Translations under genes and position numbers: made by a program
Notes under the pieces: model-generated
What the model was told of the DNA's origin: nothing
Database searches by the model: none
The model's input: only the letters and a program-made list of their open reading frames with translations
From: Biscogniauxia marginata
Taxonomy: Eukaryota; Ascomycota; Sordariomycetes; Xylariales; Xylariaceae
Assembly (NCBI GenBank): GCA_022695795.1
Contig: MU404138.1
Span: 124,001 to 188,000, forward strand
DNA length: 64,000 nt
Direction of reading: 5' to 3'
Shown: one piece after another, positions 46,251-58,312 of the stretch
Layout of the letters: each line of letters begins with the position of its first letter
Position numbering within the stretch: the stretch's first letter is position 1

Positions 46251-47593
46251 GTTTTTTTTAAATTCTAGTTGGTTCTTTAGTATGGTGTTATTTAGTGCTG
46301 GTTTTAAAAGTGAAATATGGAATATAAAATATATTCTAAATCCTTTTAGTAGTGCTAACTTATAATTAACTTTCGAAATAACCTTTTTAATTTTATATGG
46401 TTTTAATTTCTTGAATTTAAGTTTTTTGTTAAGTCGTTTTATTTTAATTTGAGGTGTTTTTAATGTTATACTTTGTTATTAACGAAGTAAATAGATTATG
46501 TTTTTTTTTTAAGAATTGGTCCTTTAATTTTTTTTTCATTATAGTACTTTGTTATTTTATTTTAAATGAATTGTAATTCTTTTTATAGTTGTTGTTATAC
46601 TACCTAGATCTTTTCGGATAGTACTTCTGCTCTCGGGGCCTTTATTTCGATTCTTGGTGTTTTTGTGAGTTCGATTGGTTGTCTTTAGATTTCCGCCTTT
46701 TATTTGTATACTGCCTTGTGTGGTGACATCTTTATATCTTCGTTAATCGAAGTGTTATATGCTATTTAGGTTATTAGTAGTAATTTTATTTAGTTATTTA
46801 TTTCTTAGTTAATATAGCTTCGTAGATATTATTTTATTGTTTAGTTTAGTTTTTTTATTTATTTGTTTGTTTGGGGGTGATACGTTATGAATAACTTTTG
46901 TTTAATTCTTATTTGTTTTATTAAATTAGTTTAAAATTTTAACGTGAATAACTTGTTTCTATTTAAAATAACACGTTTTAATAGCTTATATTTATTAACG
47001 TATTTTTTTAAAAAGTTAAAAGCTAATTGTTTTGTTGTGCTTGATTTATTGAATAATAAGAAGTAGGCGTATTTCGTGAGTTTGTTAACGATTATTTATA
47101 TGCTGTTATAAGGTACTTTTGTGGTAAGATTTTTTGACTTTGGAAGTTTCATTATGAAATCCCATGTAATTATATTTTATATTTTGTTAGGTATTTAGGT
47201 TGGTTATAGTAGTTTATATGGTTTATGTCGTGATGCTTTAACTTTATTATAAATGTTATAATTCTTTATAATTCTTTTAATTGTTTGTTATATTTCTAGA
47301 AAGTCGAATTCTTTTTAAAGTCGTTTTACTATTTTGAAAATCTTTTGGTGGTTATGTAGAGGATGTTTGTGAAATTCTTTAACGAATTCGTTTTATATTT
47401 GTTTTAATATATATACTTTTTCTTTATACGAGAGAAGTTTATCGCTAAATTCTTGTTAAGACTATAATTATTTTTCTTTTTAATTATAATTTTCCTTAAA
47501 ACGTTATTTTTAGTTTTTTATGTTGATTTATATATAAGTTAATATAATTAATTTGTTATTTTGTTGTTTAAACATTTAGATATTTTTTTTGTT

Positions 47594-47660
47594 GATTTTT
47601 AATTTATAATTTCCCTTTCTGTTAAGAAGATTTATTTAGATGTTTTCCTTTTTCTTAATG
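47594..47660 (-). pseudogene. RNase H tail remnant (nested element)
   Basis: The minus strand reads YIKKKENI, a stop, INLLNRKGNY, equivalent to the conserved Ty3/gypsy RNase H end seen in the outer copy. Confidence 0.65.
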
Positions 47661-48390
47661 TATTAAATTCTGAAATTAAATTTAGACAAGAAAATTATTT
47701 AACGCTCGTGTTTTTGGTTAAGCGTTTGTGTTGTTATGAATCGTGTAAGGTTTTTGTGGTTTAAATAGATATTAATAGGTTCTTTGGTTCTGCTGAGTCA
47801 TAATTCTTATTCTTTTAGTGCTTTAATAACTATTAATAGTTCCTTGTTATAGATTTAATAGTTTAGTTTAATATTATGTAGTGCTTTGGATAGGTACGCG
47901 ACTGGGTACTATTTCTTATTGTTTTTTAATTGTTCTAGGACTGTTTTAATAGCGAAATTTAAGGCGTTTATTCTTAGTCGTTTCTTTTTATTTTCGTTTA
48001 AAAGTTTATATATAACCTTATTAGTTATAATTTCTTTTAGTTATTAAAAAGCTTGTTTGGTTTTTTTAGTAAAATAGAAAGCCTTTCTTGTTTTTACTAA
48101 GGTAGTTAGTTTTGTTAATAGTTTAGCGATACGCTCGAAATCTTTAATGAGTTGTTTAATATAGTTAATAAAGCTAAAAAATGTGTGTATGTTTATAATA
48201 CTTTTGGGTTTTGGTTAATTCTTAATTGTTATTATTTTTCCTTTTTAAATATGGATTTTCCTTGGATTTATTATAAACCCTAAATAGTTTAGTTTTTTGA
48301 CATGCTATTTATTTTTAGTTGGATAAACGAGTAGATTCGCTTTTTTTAAGGCTTTTAACATTTACTTTACATGTTTTTTATGCTTTTTCT

Positions 48391-48444
48391 CGTTTTCTAA
48401 GTAAATTAATATATCGTTTAAATAAATGAATATAAATTTGTCCA
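48391..48444 (-). pseudogene. Reverse transcriptase active-site remnant (nested element)
   Basis: The minus strand reads LDKFIFIYLNDILIYLEN. The catalytic YxDD box has become YLND by a G-to-A change. Polymerase dead. Confidence 0.8.
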
Positions 48445-50875
48445 GAAACTTACGAAAAACTATTATAATTATATATTGAAATGTAGCGGGTGTGTTAATA
48501 AGTTTAAATGGCATAATTTTGTATTTATAGTGTTTATATATTGTTTAAAAGGTTATATATTGTTTGTGTCTTTTGGTTATTTTAATTATATAATATTTAT
48601 CGCGAAGATTTAGTATTATAAAGATTTAGGCTTTGTTAATTTATCTTCTTATAAGTTTTATTAGTAATAACGAATACTTATTTTTCTTGGTTATTTTATT
48701 AAGGTGTTAATAATTAATTACTTATCGTTATACTAGGTTTCTTTTTTTATTGACATGTTATTTCTTGTTTTTATTGATTTTAGGTACCATTATTGCCGGG
48801 TATCTTGACGAGGATTCTAATTTTCGAATATATCCTTTGTTAAGATTCTTTTAAATTCCTTTTTATAATGCTTTTTGTTTTTCTTAATTTATAAGATATA
48901 TTAAGAATAATTTTAGTTGTTTTTTTTCTTTAAAATGGATTTAGTAATTTTATTAACTATATTTTAATAATTCTTTTTTTGTTTTATTTTTAAATAATTT
49001 GTGGAAACGGAGGTATTTACGTAATACTCTTTTTGTTAAATTTTTAGGCTTGGTTGCTTAAATTATATAAGCGATATGTTTCGTTTTTGTATTTATTTTT
49101 CTAGAGTTATTTGCGGTACTTATCTCGTAACTTGTAATGGTTGACTCCTCTTGTTTTTAATTTTAATGGAGCGTGTTTATCTCGAAATTTATTTATGGAT
49201 TACTTTTTTTAAGTTAATTTATTTTTAAGATTATATCGTGATTTAATATGTGTGTAATGTTAAGGGTGATTTGTTTAAAATGTTTTTAAATAGTTATCGA
49301 GAGAGGAATTGTTTTTTTTAGCACTTTACTATTTTCGTAACTAAATATATTTCCTTTAAAGTTCTATAGCCTATATAGATTTTGTTTATATATTTATGGT
49401 ATTTTATCTTTTTAAGTTACCTTTATTAAGACATAGCTTTTGTTTGCTCTTAAATCTATTAGGGCTTTATATTTCTTTTTATTATACTTGATTCTAGTTA
49501 TAATAATGTTATTAAGTCTTGACTAGACTTTATATAAGGACTTGTTATTCATGGCTTCTCGCTGCCTTACTAGCGAGAGCCTTTGCCGTTTTTTGGTTTT
49601 TTACGTCCCTTTTTCTTTGGTTTTCTTTTAGTTACTATAACCCAGATGTCTTTTTATTCTTAGGCTTTTATAAGAACGTGTTTTTAGTAATTATTGCTTA
49701 AATAGTCTCTTTAATTACCCTTTATGTAATAAGGGGTGAGAGGTTTATCCTTTATATAAAACCTTGTATATTAAAACTTTAATTTTTTTTCGAGGGCCTT
49801 TTTATAACTTAAGTTTGTTCTATTAACTCGGAATTTTTTGAAGTTCTGGATTATTCTCAAATAAAATGAATAATTATTAAGTTTGCTTGTTAGGGGTATC
49901 TCGATGTTTCTTCTTAGGTTTATATTAATTTTTAAAAGTTTTTCTTTTTTCTTAAGGTATGTTTTAATGATTTGTTTATAGCTTTGTTTAGTCGCACGTG
50001 TTTTTATTTATTGCTTTATTAAGTGTTTCTTTATAAAGCTAAATAAATTAATATCGTATTTAGTTCGTTTTTTAAGCCATTATGGAAGATATAGTTTTTT
50101 TTATAATTCTTATAATTCTTCTTTAATTTTATCTTTTTCGAAACCTGTTTCGAGTAAGTCGTGTACGTCGCATAATACTAAGGTGTAATACATATAACTT
50201 CTAGTTATTACTTCGTAACTTTTTTCGGAACTTAGGTAAAGATAACATGCTTTAAGGTAATGTGGCTATTGTGGGGTGTTATTATAGATGTATTTATTTT
50301 CTTTTATGTTATTACTTTTTAGTTTTTAAGAATAATAACCGGCTTTATCCTTAAAATTTTTGTGTACTTAATAAGCGTCGTTAATATAAAAGCTTTAATA
50401 TAACGATACATGTTCCCTTGAGTTTTAATAGATATTATAACTATTATTTATATAAAATCTTTAATTTAAGCTATTATACTGGTTTTTTCCTTAGTGGGTT
50501 TCGCATTTATCGTTTTTGTAGTGGCTTTAATGTAAATCACTATGGTTTAACTTAATTTCTAAGTTATATCTTAGTTTATAGTTATCATATTTATATGGTA
50601 GTTCGCCTTCGTTATATCCTTATTTAGCTTGTTTTAGTGTGAGATATCCTAAATACGAGTGGTTATTCTTTAAACAATCCTTATAATTAACTTAATGAAA
50701 TTTATAGACTTTTTTTATAAGGACTTTTTCGATCTTTTTTACCTTGATAATACTGATAATAAATACTTGGTTTATTTTTTCGTTGTTTTCGAATTAAACT
50801 CTTGCCTTAACGACTCTTTTTTCGGGTTAAGAAATCCTTCTTATTCTTGGTTTTTGTTTTTTAAGACTTTGATAC

Positions 50876-50925
50876 TCGTTTTTATAATGTTTTTTTTTAT
50901 AATTAAAACACTTAATAATTGATTT
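50876..50925 (-). pseudogene. Gag zinc-knuckle remnant (nested element)
   Basis: The minus strand reads KCFNYKKKHYKNEYQS, colinear with the outer knuckle but one residue shorter and with its other Cys positions lost. Confidence 0.65.
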
Positions 50926-52045
50926 GTCTCGTTTTTTTCGTTTTTTTTAAATAACGTTGATTTTAATGAGGTTTGACTTGGTTTTAGTGCCTTTCTTGGT
51001 TTCGGCACCGTTTTTATGATTTCCTCCTTTTAGCTAATTACTATTTCTTTATTGTATTGTTTTTTTCTTTTCAAGGTACTGTTCGAAGTTCTCGTTATTG
51101 ATAGTAATTACTATTATGACGTAATTATTAAACTTTCCTGGGTTTTTTTTTTATATAAGTTTGTTTTATATAACTCATTTTTTATATGGTTTTTTAATTT
51201 TTAATAGAATAAGTAGTATAGGCTCTTAATAAGTAGTTGCGATTAGCTTGCGAGTTTCTTAAACTTAACAGCGTAATTTAAAGCCTTTTTATTTTGTCGT
51301 AGTTTATAAAGTCGAGCTTCGGTTTGTTATTTAAGGATTAAATTACTAAATATAGACCTAAGTTGTTTTTTAAACTCTTTATAATTTTTGAAGACTTTTT
51401 TTGTGTTTTTTTAGGCGTTTGATCCGTTTTCTAGATGGTTTTTTAATATTGGTTAAAACCAGGTTAAGGCGGTTTTGGTAAAGAGTTAAGATACCGTGAA
51501 AACCTTTTGTTCTTTAGTGGTAATCGTTTTATAATAGAACCGTAAATAAGTTCCAGCTTAAATTAAAAATCCTTTTAGATCGTTTGACCTATTATATTTG
51601 TTAGGTGTAATTAGTTTAAAACCCTTTACATTAAAGGTTGTTATATTGTTTTTGTCGTTTAAGTCATTAAGGTCGTTATCGTTTAAAGGTGGTTACTTAT
51701 CTTTAGGAGGTAGGGGTTGTTTTGCTTGTTTTTTAGGTATTTTTTCTTCTTTCTTTTTTTCTTTTTTAAATGCTTCTTCTTGTTAATCTTCCGAGATGTC
51801 CTTTTGTGACTCCTTTTTAGCTACAATTGTAATGAACTTTTGTGTTGGTTTTTTTAAACTTTTTAGTTATATCGTAAAAGGATTTGAAGTTTTCGTTTAA
51901 GAGCTTATTAATTATTGTTTTTTTTACTTGTTTCTTTTCTTATTACCCTCTAGTTTTAGGGGGTATGCTTGTTTTAAGACGGTTTAATTAAAAGTCCCTT
52001 CTTTTTTTAAACCAATATTAAGCATTAATTAAGGAGTTATCAAAA

Positions 52046-52506
52046 TGTAACGAACCTCCCTATATATTCTTAGTTAATTAACTTCATAAGTAAGTACGTA
52101 TTAGGTTTTCTTGATTTAAAGGTAATAATGAGTTGAGATTGATTTAAGTATTTTATAATAGTTGTTTATTAAAGAGGTTTCAAGGTATTTTCATTATAAT
52201 ATTAAAGAGTAATTATAATCTTAAATTAATAGCTAAAAAACGAATAACTAAATACATAAGAAATCCCCTTTTTTTTATACTCATTCTCCCTAGTATATAT
52301 TCCTTCTTTACATTAATTGTTATGTAAACAGAGTTTATCCGGATCTAAGATTAACTTAGATCCCATTTAATGTGATTTGAGAGTAATTTAAATCACATCA
52401 CATAACGTCTTATTATGTTCCAAAAAGGACCATCCTGTACTGATATTCGTGGTCCGTGTTTCAACACCCTTATAAGAAATCCCTCTAACATAGTTGGTTC
52501 GTAACA
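52046..52506 (-). repeat. Nested element LTR, right copy (element 5' LTR)
   Basis: 461 bp, ends GGTTCGTAACA on the plus strand, followed by the AGTTT duplication. Inside edge flanked by TATCAAAA. Confidence 0.92.
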
Positions 52507-52511
52507 AGTTT
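52507..52511. repeat. Target-site duplication AGTTT, right
   Basis: Second copy of the 5-bp duplication; the outer element's sequence resumes after it. Confidence 0.92.
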
Positions 52512-53590
52512 AATTAAGACTTAATAATACCATTATAATTAAAGTTAAGTATAATAAAAAGGAGTATAAAGCTTTTATAAATTTAAAAGTAAATAAAAGT
52601 TATATTTTAACCGAAATAACTTAAAAAAACAAAATATTATAAATATATAAATAAAGTTTATATTAATTATAAAACTTCGAAGAATATATATTTAATTACG
52701 AGAATAATAAAGTATTAAGAGAAATAATCCCTTTTTTGGTGATTATTTAAAAATATCTCGAGTAAGTCATTTTTAATATTATATATATATTAGGTCACGA
52801 CATAATACTAAAAATGAATTAACTTAAAAGAAGCAATTTACGAATAAATTTCGAGATAAACACGCTTTATTAGGATCAAAAATAAGAAGAGTTAATTATT
52901 ATGAGTTACGAAATAAGTACCGTAAATAACTCTAAAAAAACGAATATAAAGACGAAATATATCGCTTATATAATTTAAGTAACTAAACTTAAAAATCTAA
53001 CGAAGAGAGTATTACGTAAGTATTTTCATTTTTATAAATTGTTTAAAAATAGAATAAAAAAAGAATTATTAAAATATAATTAATGGGATTATTAAATCCA
53101 TTTTAAGGAAAGAAAACAGTTAAAACTATTTTTAATGTATTTTATAAATCAAGAAAAATAAAAAGCATTATAAAAAGGAATTTAAAAAGATTTTAATAAA
53201 GGATATATTCGAGAATTAAAGTCCTTGTTAAGATACCTAGTAATTATAATATTAAAGGTTAATAAAAACGGAAAATAACGTGTTAATAAAAAAAGAAATT
53301 TAGTGTAATAACGAGTAATTAATTATTAATACTTTAATGAAATAATAAAGAAAAACGGATATTTATTATTATTAATAAAACTTATAAAAGAATAAATTAA
53401 TAAAGCTTAAATCCTTATAGCACTAAACTTTCGCGATAATTATTATATAATTAAAATAGTTAAAAGATATAAATAGTATATCGCTTTTTAAACGGTATAT
53501 AGATATTATAAGTATAAAGTTATGTTATTTAGACTTATTAACACATTTATTATATTTTAATATATAATTATAACGGTTTTTTGCAAATTT

Positions 53591-53670
53591 CTAAATAAAT
53601 TTATATTTATTTATTTAAACAATATATTAATTTACTTAAAAAGCGAGAAGGAGCATAGAGAATATATAGA
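53591..53670 (+). pseudogene. Reverse transcriptase active-site remnant (outer element)
   Basis: Reads LNKFIFIYLNNILIYLKSEK. Both aspartates of the YxDD box are now Asn, the result expected from G-to-A mutation. Followed by EHREYIE, a typical Ty3/gypsy context. Confidence 0.82.
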
Positions 53671-54380
53671 ATAAATGTTAAAAGCCCTGGAAAAAATAAA
53701 CCTATTTGTTTATTTAATTAAAAGTGAATAGCATATTAAAAAACTAAATTATTTAAGGTTTATAATAAGCTTAAGAGAAATCTATATTTAAAAGGGAAAA
53801 ATAGTAGTAATTAAGGATTAATTAAAACCTAAAAATGTTATAAATATATGTGTATTTCTTGGCTTTATTAATTATATTAAATAACTTATTTAAGATTTTA
53901 AACGAATTATTAAACCATTAACGGAATTAATTATTTTAGCGAAAATAAAAGAAATTTTCTATTTTATTAAAAAAGCTAAATAGGCTTTTTAATAGCTAAA
54001 AGAGGTAGTAACTAGCGAGGTTATATATAAACTTTTAAACGAAAATAAAAAGAAGCGATTAAAGATAAACATTTTAAATTTCGTTATTAAAGTAGTTTTA
54101 GAGTAGCTAGAAGATAATAAAAAATGGTATTTAATTGCGTACTTATTTAAGGCATTATACGATGCTGAATTAAATTATTAGATTTATAATAAAAAATTGT
54201 TAATAATTATTAAAGTATTAAAAGAATAGGAATTATAGCTTAACGGAATTAAAAAACCTATCGATATTTATTTAAATTATAAGAATTTTATATGATTTAT
54301 AATAATATAAACGCTTAATTAGAGATATAAATATTAAATGATTTTTTTATTTAATTTTAATTTTAAAATTTATTATATTA

Positions 54381-54430
54381 AGGGAAAGGAAAACGTTTAA
54401 GTAGATTTACTTAGTAGAAAAGGAGATTAT
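54381..54430 (+). pseudogene. RNase H tail remnant (outer element)
   Basis: Reads KGKENV, a stop, VDLLSRKGDYK. This is the conserved segment at the end of the Ty3/gypsy RNase H domain, with a CAR codon converted to TAA. Confidence 0.8.
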
Positions 54431-55029
54431 AAGTTAAAAATCAATAAAAAAGATGTTTAAATGTTTAAATAATAAAATGATGGATTAGTTATATTAATTT
54501 ATATGCGAATTAACATAAGAAACTAGAAATAACGTTTTAAGGAAAATTATAGTTAAAAAGAAAAGTAATTATAATTTTAGTAAAGATTTAATAACGAACT
54601 TCTTTTATATAAAGAAAAGGTTTACATATTAAAACGAGTATAAGATGAATTCGTTAAAGAATTTTACGAACATTCTTTATATGGTTATTAAGAAATTTTT
54701 AAAACGATAAAATGATTTTAAGAAGAATTCGACTTTTTAGGAATATAATAAATAGTTAAAAGAATTGTGAAGAATTATAACGTTTATAATAAGGTTAAAA
54801 TATCACGATATAAACTATATAAATTATTATAGCTAATTTAAATACCTAATAAAGCATAATATATAATTATATAGGATTTCGTAATAAAACTTCTTAAATT
54901 AAAAGATCTTATTATAAGAATACCTTATAATAATATATAAGTAATTGTTGATAGATTTATAAAATATGCTTATTTTTTATTATTTAATAAATTAAGCATA
55001 GTAAAATAACTAGCTTTTAATTTTTTAAG

Positions 55030-55310
55030 AGAATATATTAATAAATATGAATTATTAAAATGTATTGTTTTAAATAAAGATAAGTTGTTTACTTTAAAAT
55101 TTTGGATAAACCTAATAAAACAAATAAGAATTAAATAAAAGTTATTTATAATGTATTATTTCTAGATAAACGAATAAATAAAGAAATTAAACTAAATAAT
55201 AAAACAATATTTACGAAGTTATGTTAACTAGGAAATAAATAACTAGGTAGAATTACTATTAATAGCCTAAATAGCATATAATACTTCGATTAACGAAGAT
55301 ATAAAGATGT
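55030..55310 (+). pseudogene. Integrase core remnant (outer element)
   Basis: Reads NKDKLFTLKFWINLIKQI, then after several stops QYLRSYVN and later VELLLIA and IAYNTSINE. This is the catalytic-core context of Ty3/gypsy integrases, with multiple nonsense changes. Confidence 0.8.
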
Positions 55311-55792
55311 TATTATACAAGGTAATATACAGGTAAAAAGCGGAAGTTTAAAAATAATTAATTAAACTTATAAAAGTACTAAAAGTCGAAATAAAAGCCC
55401 CGAAAGTAGAAGTACTATTTAAAAAGGTTTAAGTAGTATAATAACAGCTATAAAAAGAATTATAGTTTATTTAAAATAGAATAATAAAGTATTATAATAG
55501 AAAAAGAATTAAAGGACTAATTTTTAAGAGAAGAAATATGGTTTATTTGCTTCGTTAATAATAAGGCGTAATATTAAAAATACTTTAAATTAAAATAAAA
55601 CGGCTTAACGAAAAACTTAAGTTTAAAAAGTTAAAATTATATAGAATTAAAGAGGTTATTTTAAAAGTTAATTATAAGTTAATATTATTAAAAGGATTTA
55701 AAATATTTTTTGTATTTTATGTTTTATTTTTAAAATTAACATTAAAAAACGCCTTATTAAAAAATTAATTAAAATTTAAAGAAAACCTTAAT

Positions 55793-55950
55793 AAGTATAA
55801 AATAAAAAAGATATTAGATTTAAAACGAGTTAAAAATTAATTATAATATTTTGTTAAATAAGAAAGTTATTTACTTAAGAAAAACACTTAGGAATTATTT
55901 AAATATTTAAAGAATTTAACGGTTAAGCTTAAAAACTTTTATCGTTAAAA
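55793..55950 (+). pseudogene. Chromodomain remnant (outer element)
   Basis: Reads KYKIKKILDLKRVKN, stops, YFVK, a stop, ESYLLKKNT, a stop, ELFKYLKNLTVKLKNFYR. It is colinear with the nested copy's chromodomain, which keeps more of the aromatic and acidic positions. Confidence 0.75.
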
Positions 55951-56584
55951 CCTAAATCGCTTAAAAAGATTTAAGGACCTAAGTCGTGATTTAGTTACAA
56001 TTAGTCGAAAGAGAGGACGGCTTTAAAAGCAATTTTAATTTATTTGGCTAAGGATTATTATTTAACTTAAAAACGCTCTTATTTTTTCTTAATACGTTTT
56101 TAATTTTTTAACTTATTTAGGTTTTAAAGCTCGCGTTAGATAAATTAGATTTTATATTTACGTAATTATTTAAATTAATAATTTAATTGTGTAATTTTAC
56201 TTAATAGTTTTTAAAGTTGTTAAACGGTTACTCGTTTTTCTCGGTTAATTTTAAGTTTTTCTTTTTAAATATTTTAAAGGGATTTTAAGGAAATATAGTT
56301 ATTATTATAAAAAGTGGTATTAACTTTATTATAATTCTAATATTTTTTTTTGGTTTTTTAATATCTTACATAATAAACTCTTTTTAAAATAGCGAGTATA
56401 AGGCATAACTATGTATTCGAATTGATCGATGGCGGCGACTAGTTCGTATCGGTATTTAGAGGAATTCCTTTTTTTTGAACCTATTTATATATTCTTAGTA
56501 ACACGATGAGATAACATAATTAAGATGAAAGGTTACTAAAAAAAAGAAGTTTTAAAGATAAAATTATTTAGAGGGGAAATATAA

Positions 56585-57039
56585 TGTTACGAATTAACAA
56601 GGGTAAAAAAATTTAAGTTAATTATGTAATTTAAGGTTATATAACTCTAGAAAGAATTCTTTATTAAATTCTTAAGAATTAAAGAGAATATTAGAATTCT
56701 TTGTTAGACTCTTGAGAATTAAAGAGAATATTAAGATTCTTTATTAGACTCTTAAGAATTAAAGAAAATATAGGTATTATTCTTTATAAAGAATGAAGTA
56801 TAAATAAATTGGAATTTCCTATGTATTTAGTTATTTATTTTAATTCTTTAATTATTAATTTAAGATTATAATTACTTTTTAACACTATAATGAGAGTACC
56901 TTGAAATCTTTTTGACGAATAAAACATTGTGAATCACTTAAACCAATCTTAAATCACTATTACCTTTAAATTAAGAAAACCTAGTACGTACTCACCTGTG
57001 AAGTCAGTTGACTAGGAATATACAGGGAGGTTCGTCACA
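56585..57039 (+). repeat. Outer element 3' LTR (455 bp)
   Basis: Starts TGTTACGAATT, ends GGTTCGTCACA. Same as the 5' LTR but with three instead of four 40-bp units. Its right end is less AT-shifted than the element interior. Confidence 0.93.
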
Positions 57040-57044
57040 CTCAG
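57040..57044. repeat. Target-site duplication CTCAG, right copy
   Basis: Second CTCAG; host NLR coding sequence resumes at 57045 in frame with 42001. Confidence 0.93.
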
Positions 57045-58312
57045 AATTCTTGAAAGACATGGTTAACATAACTAAGAGCTCTAGCAACAACCTAAAGATA
57101 CTCTTCTCTAGCCGGCCCTGGGAAACTTTCAAACGCGAATTCCAAAGTACACTGTCAATACAACTGCAGGACTATACCAAGGAAGACATCCAAGACTACT
57201 GCATAGGTCGTATTAATAGCAAAGACAAGGTAGTCTCGGACCGTCTGAGACCTCTCATACCTAGCATCAATAGCAGAGCAGAAGGAGTTTTCCTCTGGGT
57301 CAAATTGGTTCTAGATGAGCTAACAGTTGAAGCTCTCGAGGGCAAAGAAGGCGCGGAACTTCGGGATATTTTGGATTCAATTCCCCGCGACCTTCGAGAA
57401 TATTATTCCAGAACAATCCAGCGAATACCCAAGAGACATCGGTGGGATGGCTATGTCATATTCACAACAGTTTTGGAAAGCCCCGAGGAGATTGACTTCT
57501 TAGGACTTCTAGAAGTTCTTGCATGTTCTTGTGCACAGACATTTGAAGGGGCGCAACAGAATCTGAAGCAATTAGAAGACAGCTTGTGGCCAAATAAGCG
57601 CAAGAACCAATGCAAAGATGCGATATTCACCATGAAATCCTTTATAGATATTACCCACCTACTAATAGACACATGTTCAGGAAGGTTACCTAAAGGATGG
57701 TTATCTAAAGGATGGTTATATGAAGAAATTAGTGTGATGAAGAGAGAGAGAGGTATCAATGGAATCTCTAAAGAAACGCAAAGAAGTAGAGTCATTGCCA
57801 GCACTGGTAATCTCCTGGGGCTTATTCCAGGACCGGATTGGAAAGACAACACACTTTGGGACAGACCAACTCTGGCGCATCAAACTGTTCGAGAGTTCGT
57901 ACGCGATTATGATTTCCAAAGGTGCATCCTCGGCCGCGGTCTGGACAGAATGCAGGGGAACGGTCACACCTTCCTAGCAAAGTACTACCTCGGTACAAAA
58001 ATGCTATGGAAAGCCGATGATGCCCTCTACAAACACGAGATCACTACCGGCACAAGTCTGACTGACTTTATCGATAGTATTCCGAAAAGGGTCTTCGGTC
58101 GGTTGGGCTTGACAGGACCATTGCAGCTTGCAGTCCGAGCAAATTTGCGTCTATACTTTGAGGAGAAACTGCGCCGTTTCCCCAATCTGCTTCGGGATAC
58201 ACAAGAGGAGTTGCTACAGCTGGAACCACACCTAGACCCACCGAAACTGCGGGACCAAGACCGTGCCACAATGCGTCAAACCCACCTGTCTCTGATAAGA
58301 TTTCTACATTAA
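57045..58312 (+). pseudogene. NLR gene, 3' half: NACHT end and helical region
   Basis: Continues the NACHT module in one frame to a stop at 58310-58312. It starts EFLKDMVNI, then NLKILFSSRPWETF (the sensor segment that normally follows Walker B by 25-35 residues in this family), then FLWVKLVLDELTVEAL. The winged-helix-like EEIDFLGLLEVLACS comes next, and DRPTLAHQTVREFV closes the module. The codon use is normal and shows none of the AT bias of the retroelement beside it. A small internal duplication gives KGWLSKGWL near 57690-57718. The domain order and frame prove it is the other half of the gene at 40037-42001. Confidence 0.88.

Larger units (their letters stand above)
44976..52506 (-). mobile_element. 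Nested, inverted Ty3/gypsy chromovirus
   Basis: A 7531-bp element inserted in reverse into the outer element, with 461-bp LTRs at both ends and a 5-bp duplication. On the minus strand the order is gag knuckle (50925-50876), reverse transcriptase YLNDILIYLEN (48444-48391), RNase H tail (47660-47594) and chromodomain (46250-46093), matching the outer element. The internal parts and the last about 280 bp of the LTRs are homologous to the outer element, so both belong to one family. AT content and stop density are at least as high as in the outer copy. No intact frame remains; the open frames visible on the plus strand (49519, 50695, 51598) are AT-driven accidents. Confidence 0.92.
42002..57039 (+). 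mobile_element. Ty3/gypsy chromovirus (outer), RIP-degraded and split
   Basis: LTR retrotransposon inserted in the NLR exon. It is bounded by LTRs starting TGTTACGAA and ending TTCGTYACA, with the CTCAG duplication outside. Without the nested copy it measures about 7.5 kb. Its order reads gag knuckle (43611), break at 44975, then reverse transcriptase (53591), RNase H tail (54381), integrase (55030-55310) and chromodomain (55793-55950), with a purine tract just before the right LTR (56570-56584). This is the Ty3/gypsy order RT-RH-IN, plus the chromodomain that defines chromoviruses. Composition is about 80% AT and coding is full of TAA/TAG, as expected from RIP acting on CpA sites. It is in the same orientation as the NLR and cannot move by its own proteins. 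Confidence 0.93.

Noticed and set aside
49519..51786. Phe/Leu-rich plus-strand frames in the AT-rich block (49519, 50695, 51598)
   Set aside because: They run antisense to the nested element's gag-pol and result from mutation to T-rich codons; not membrane proteins.
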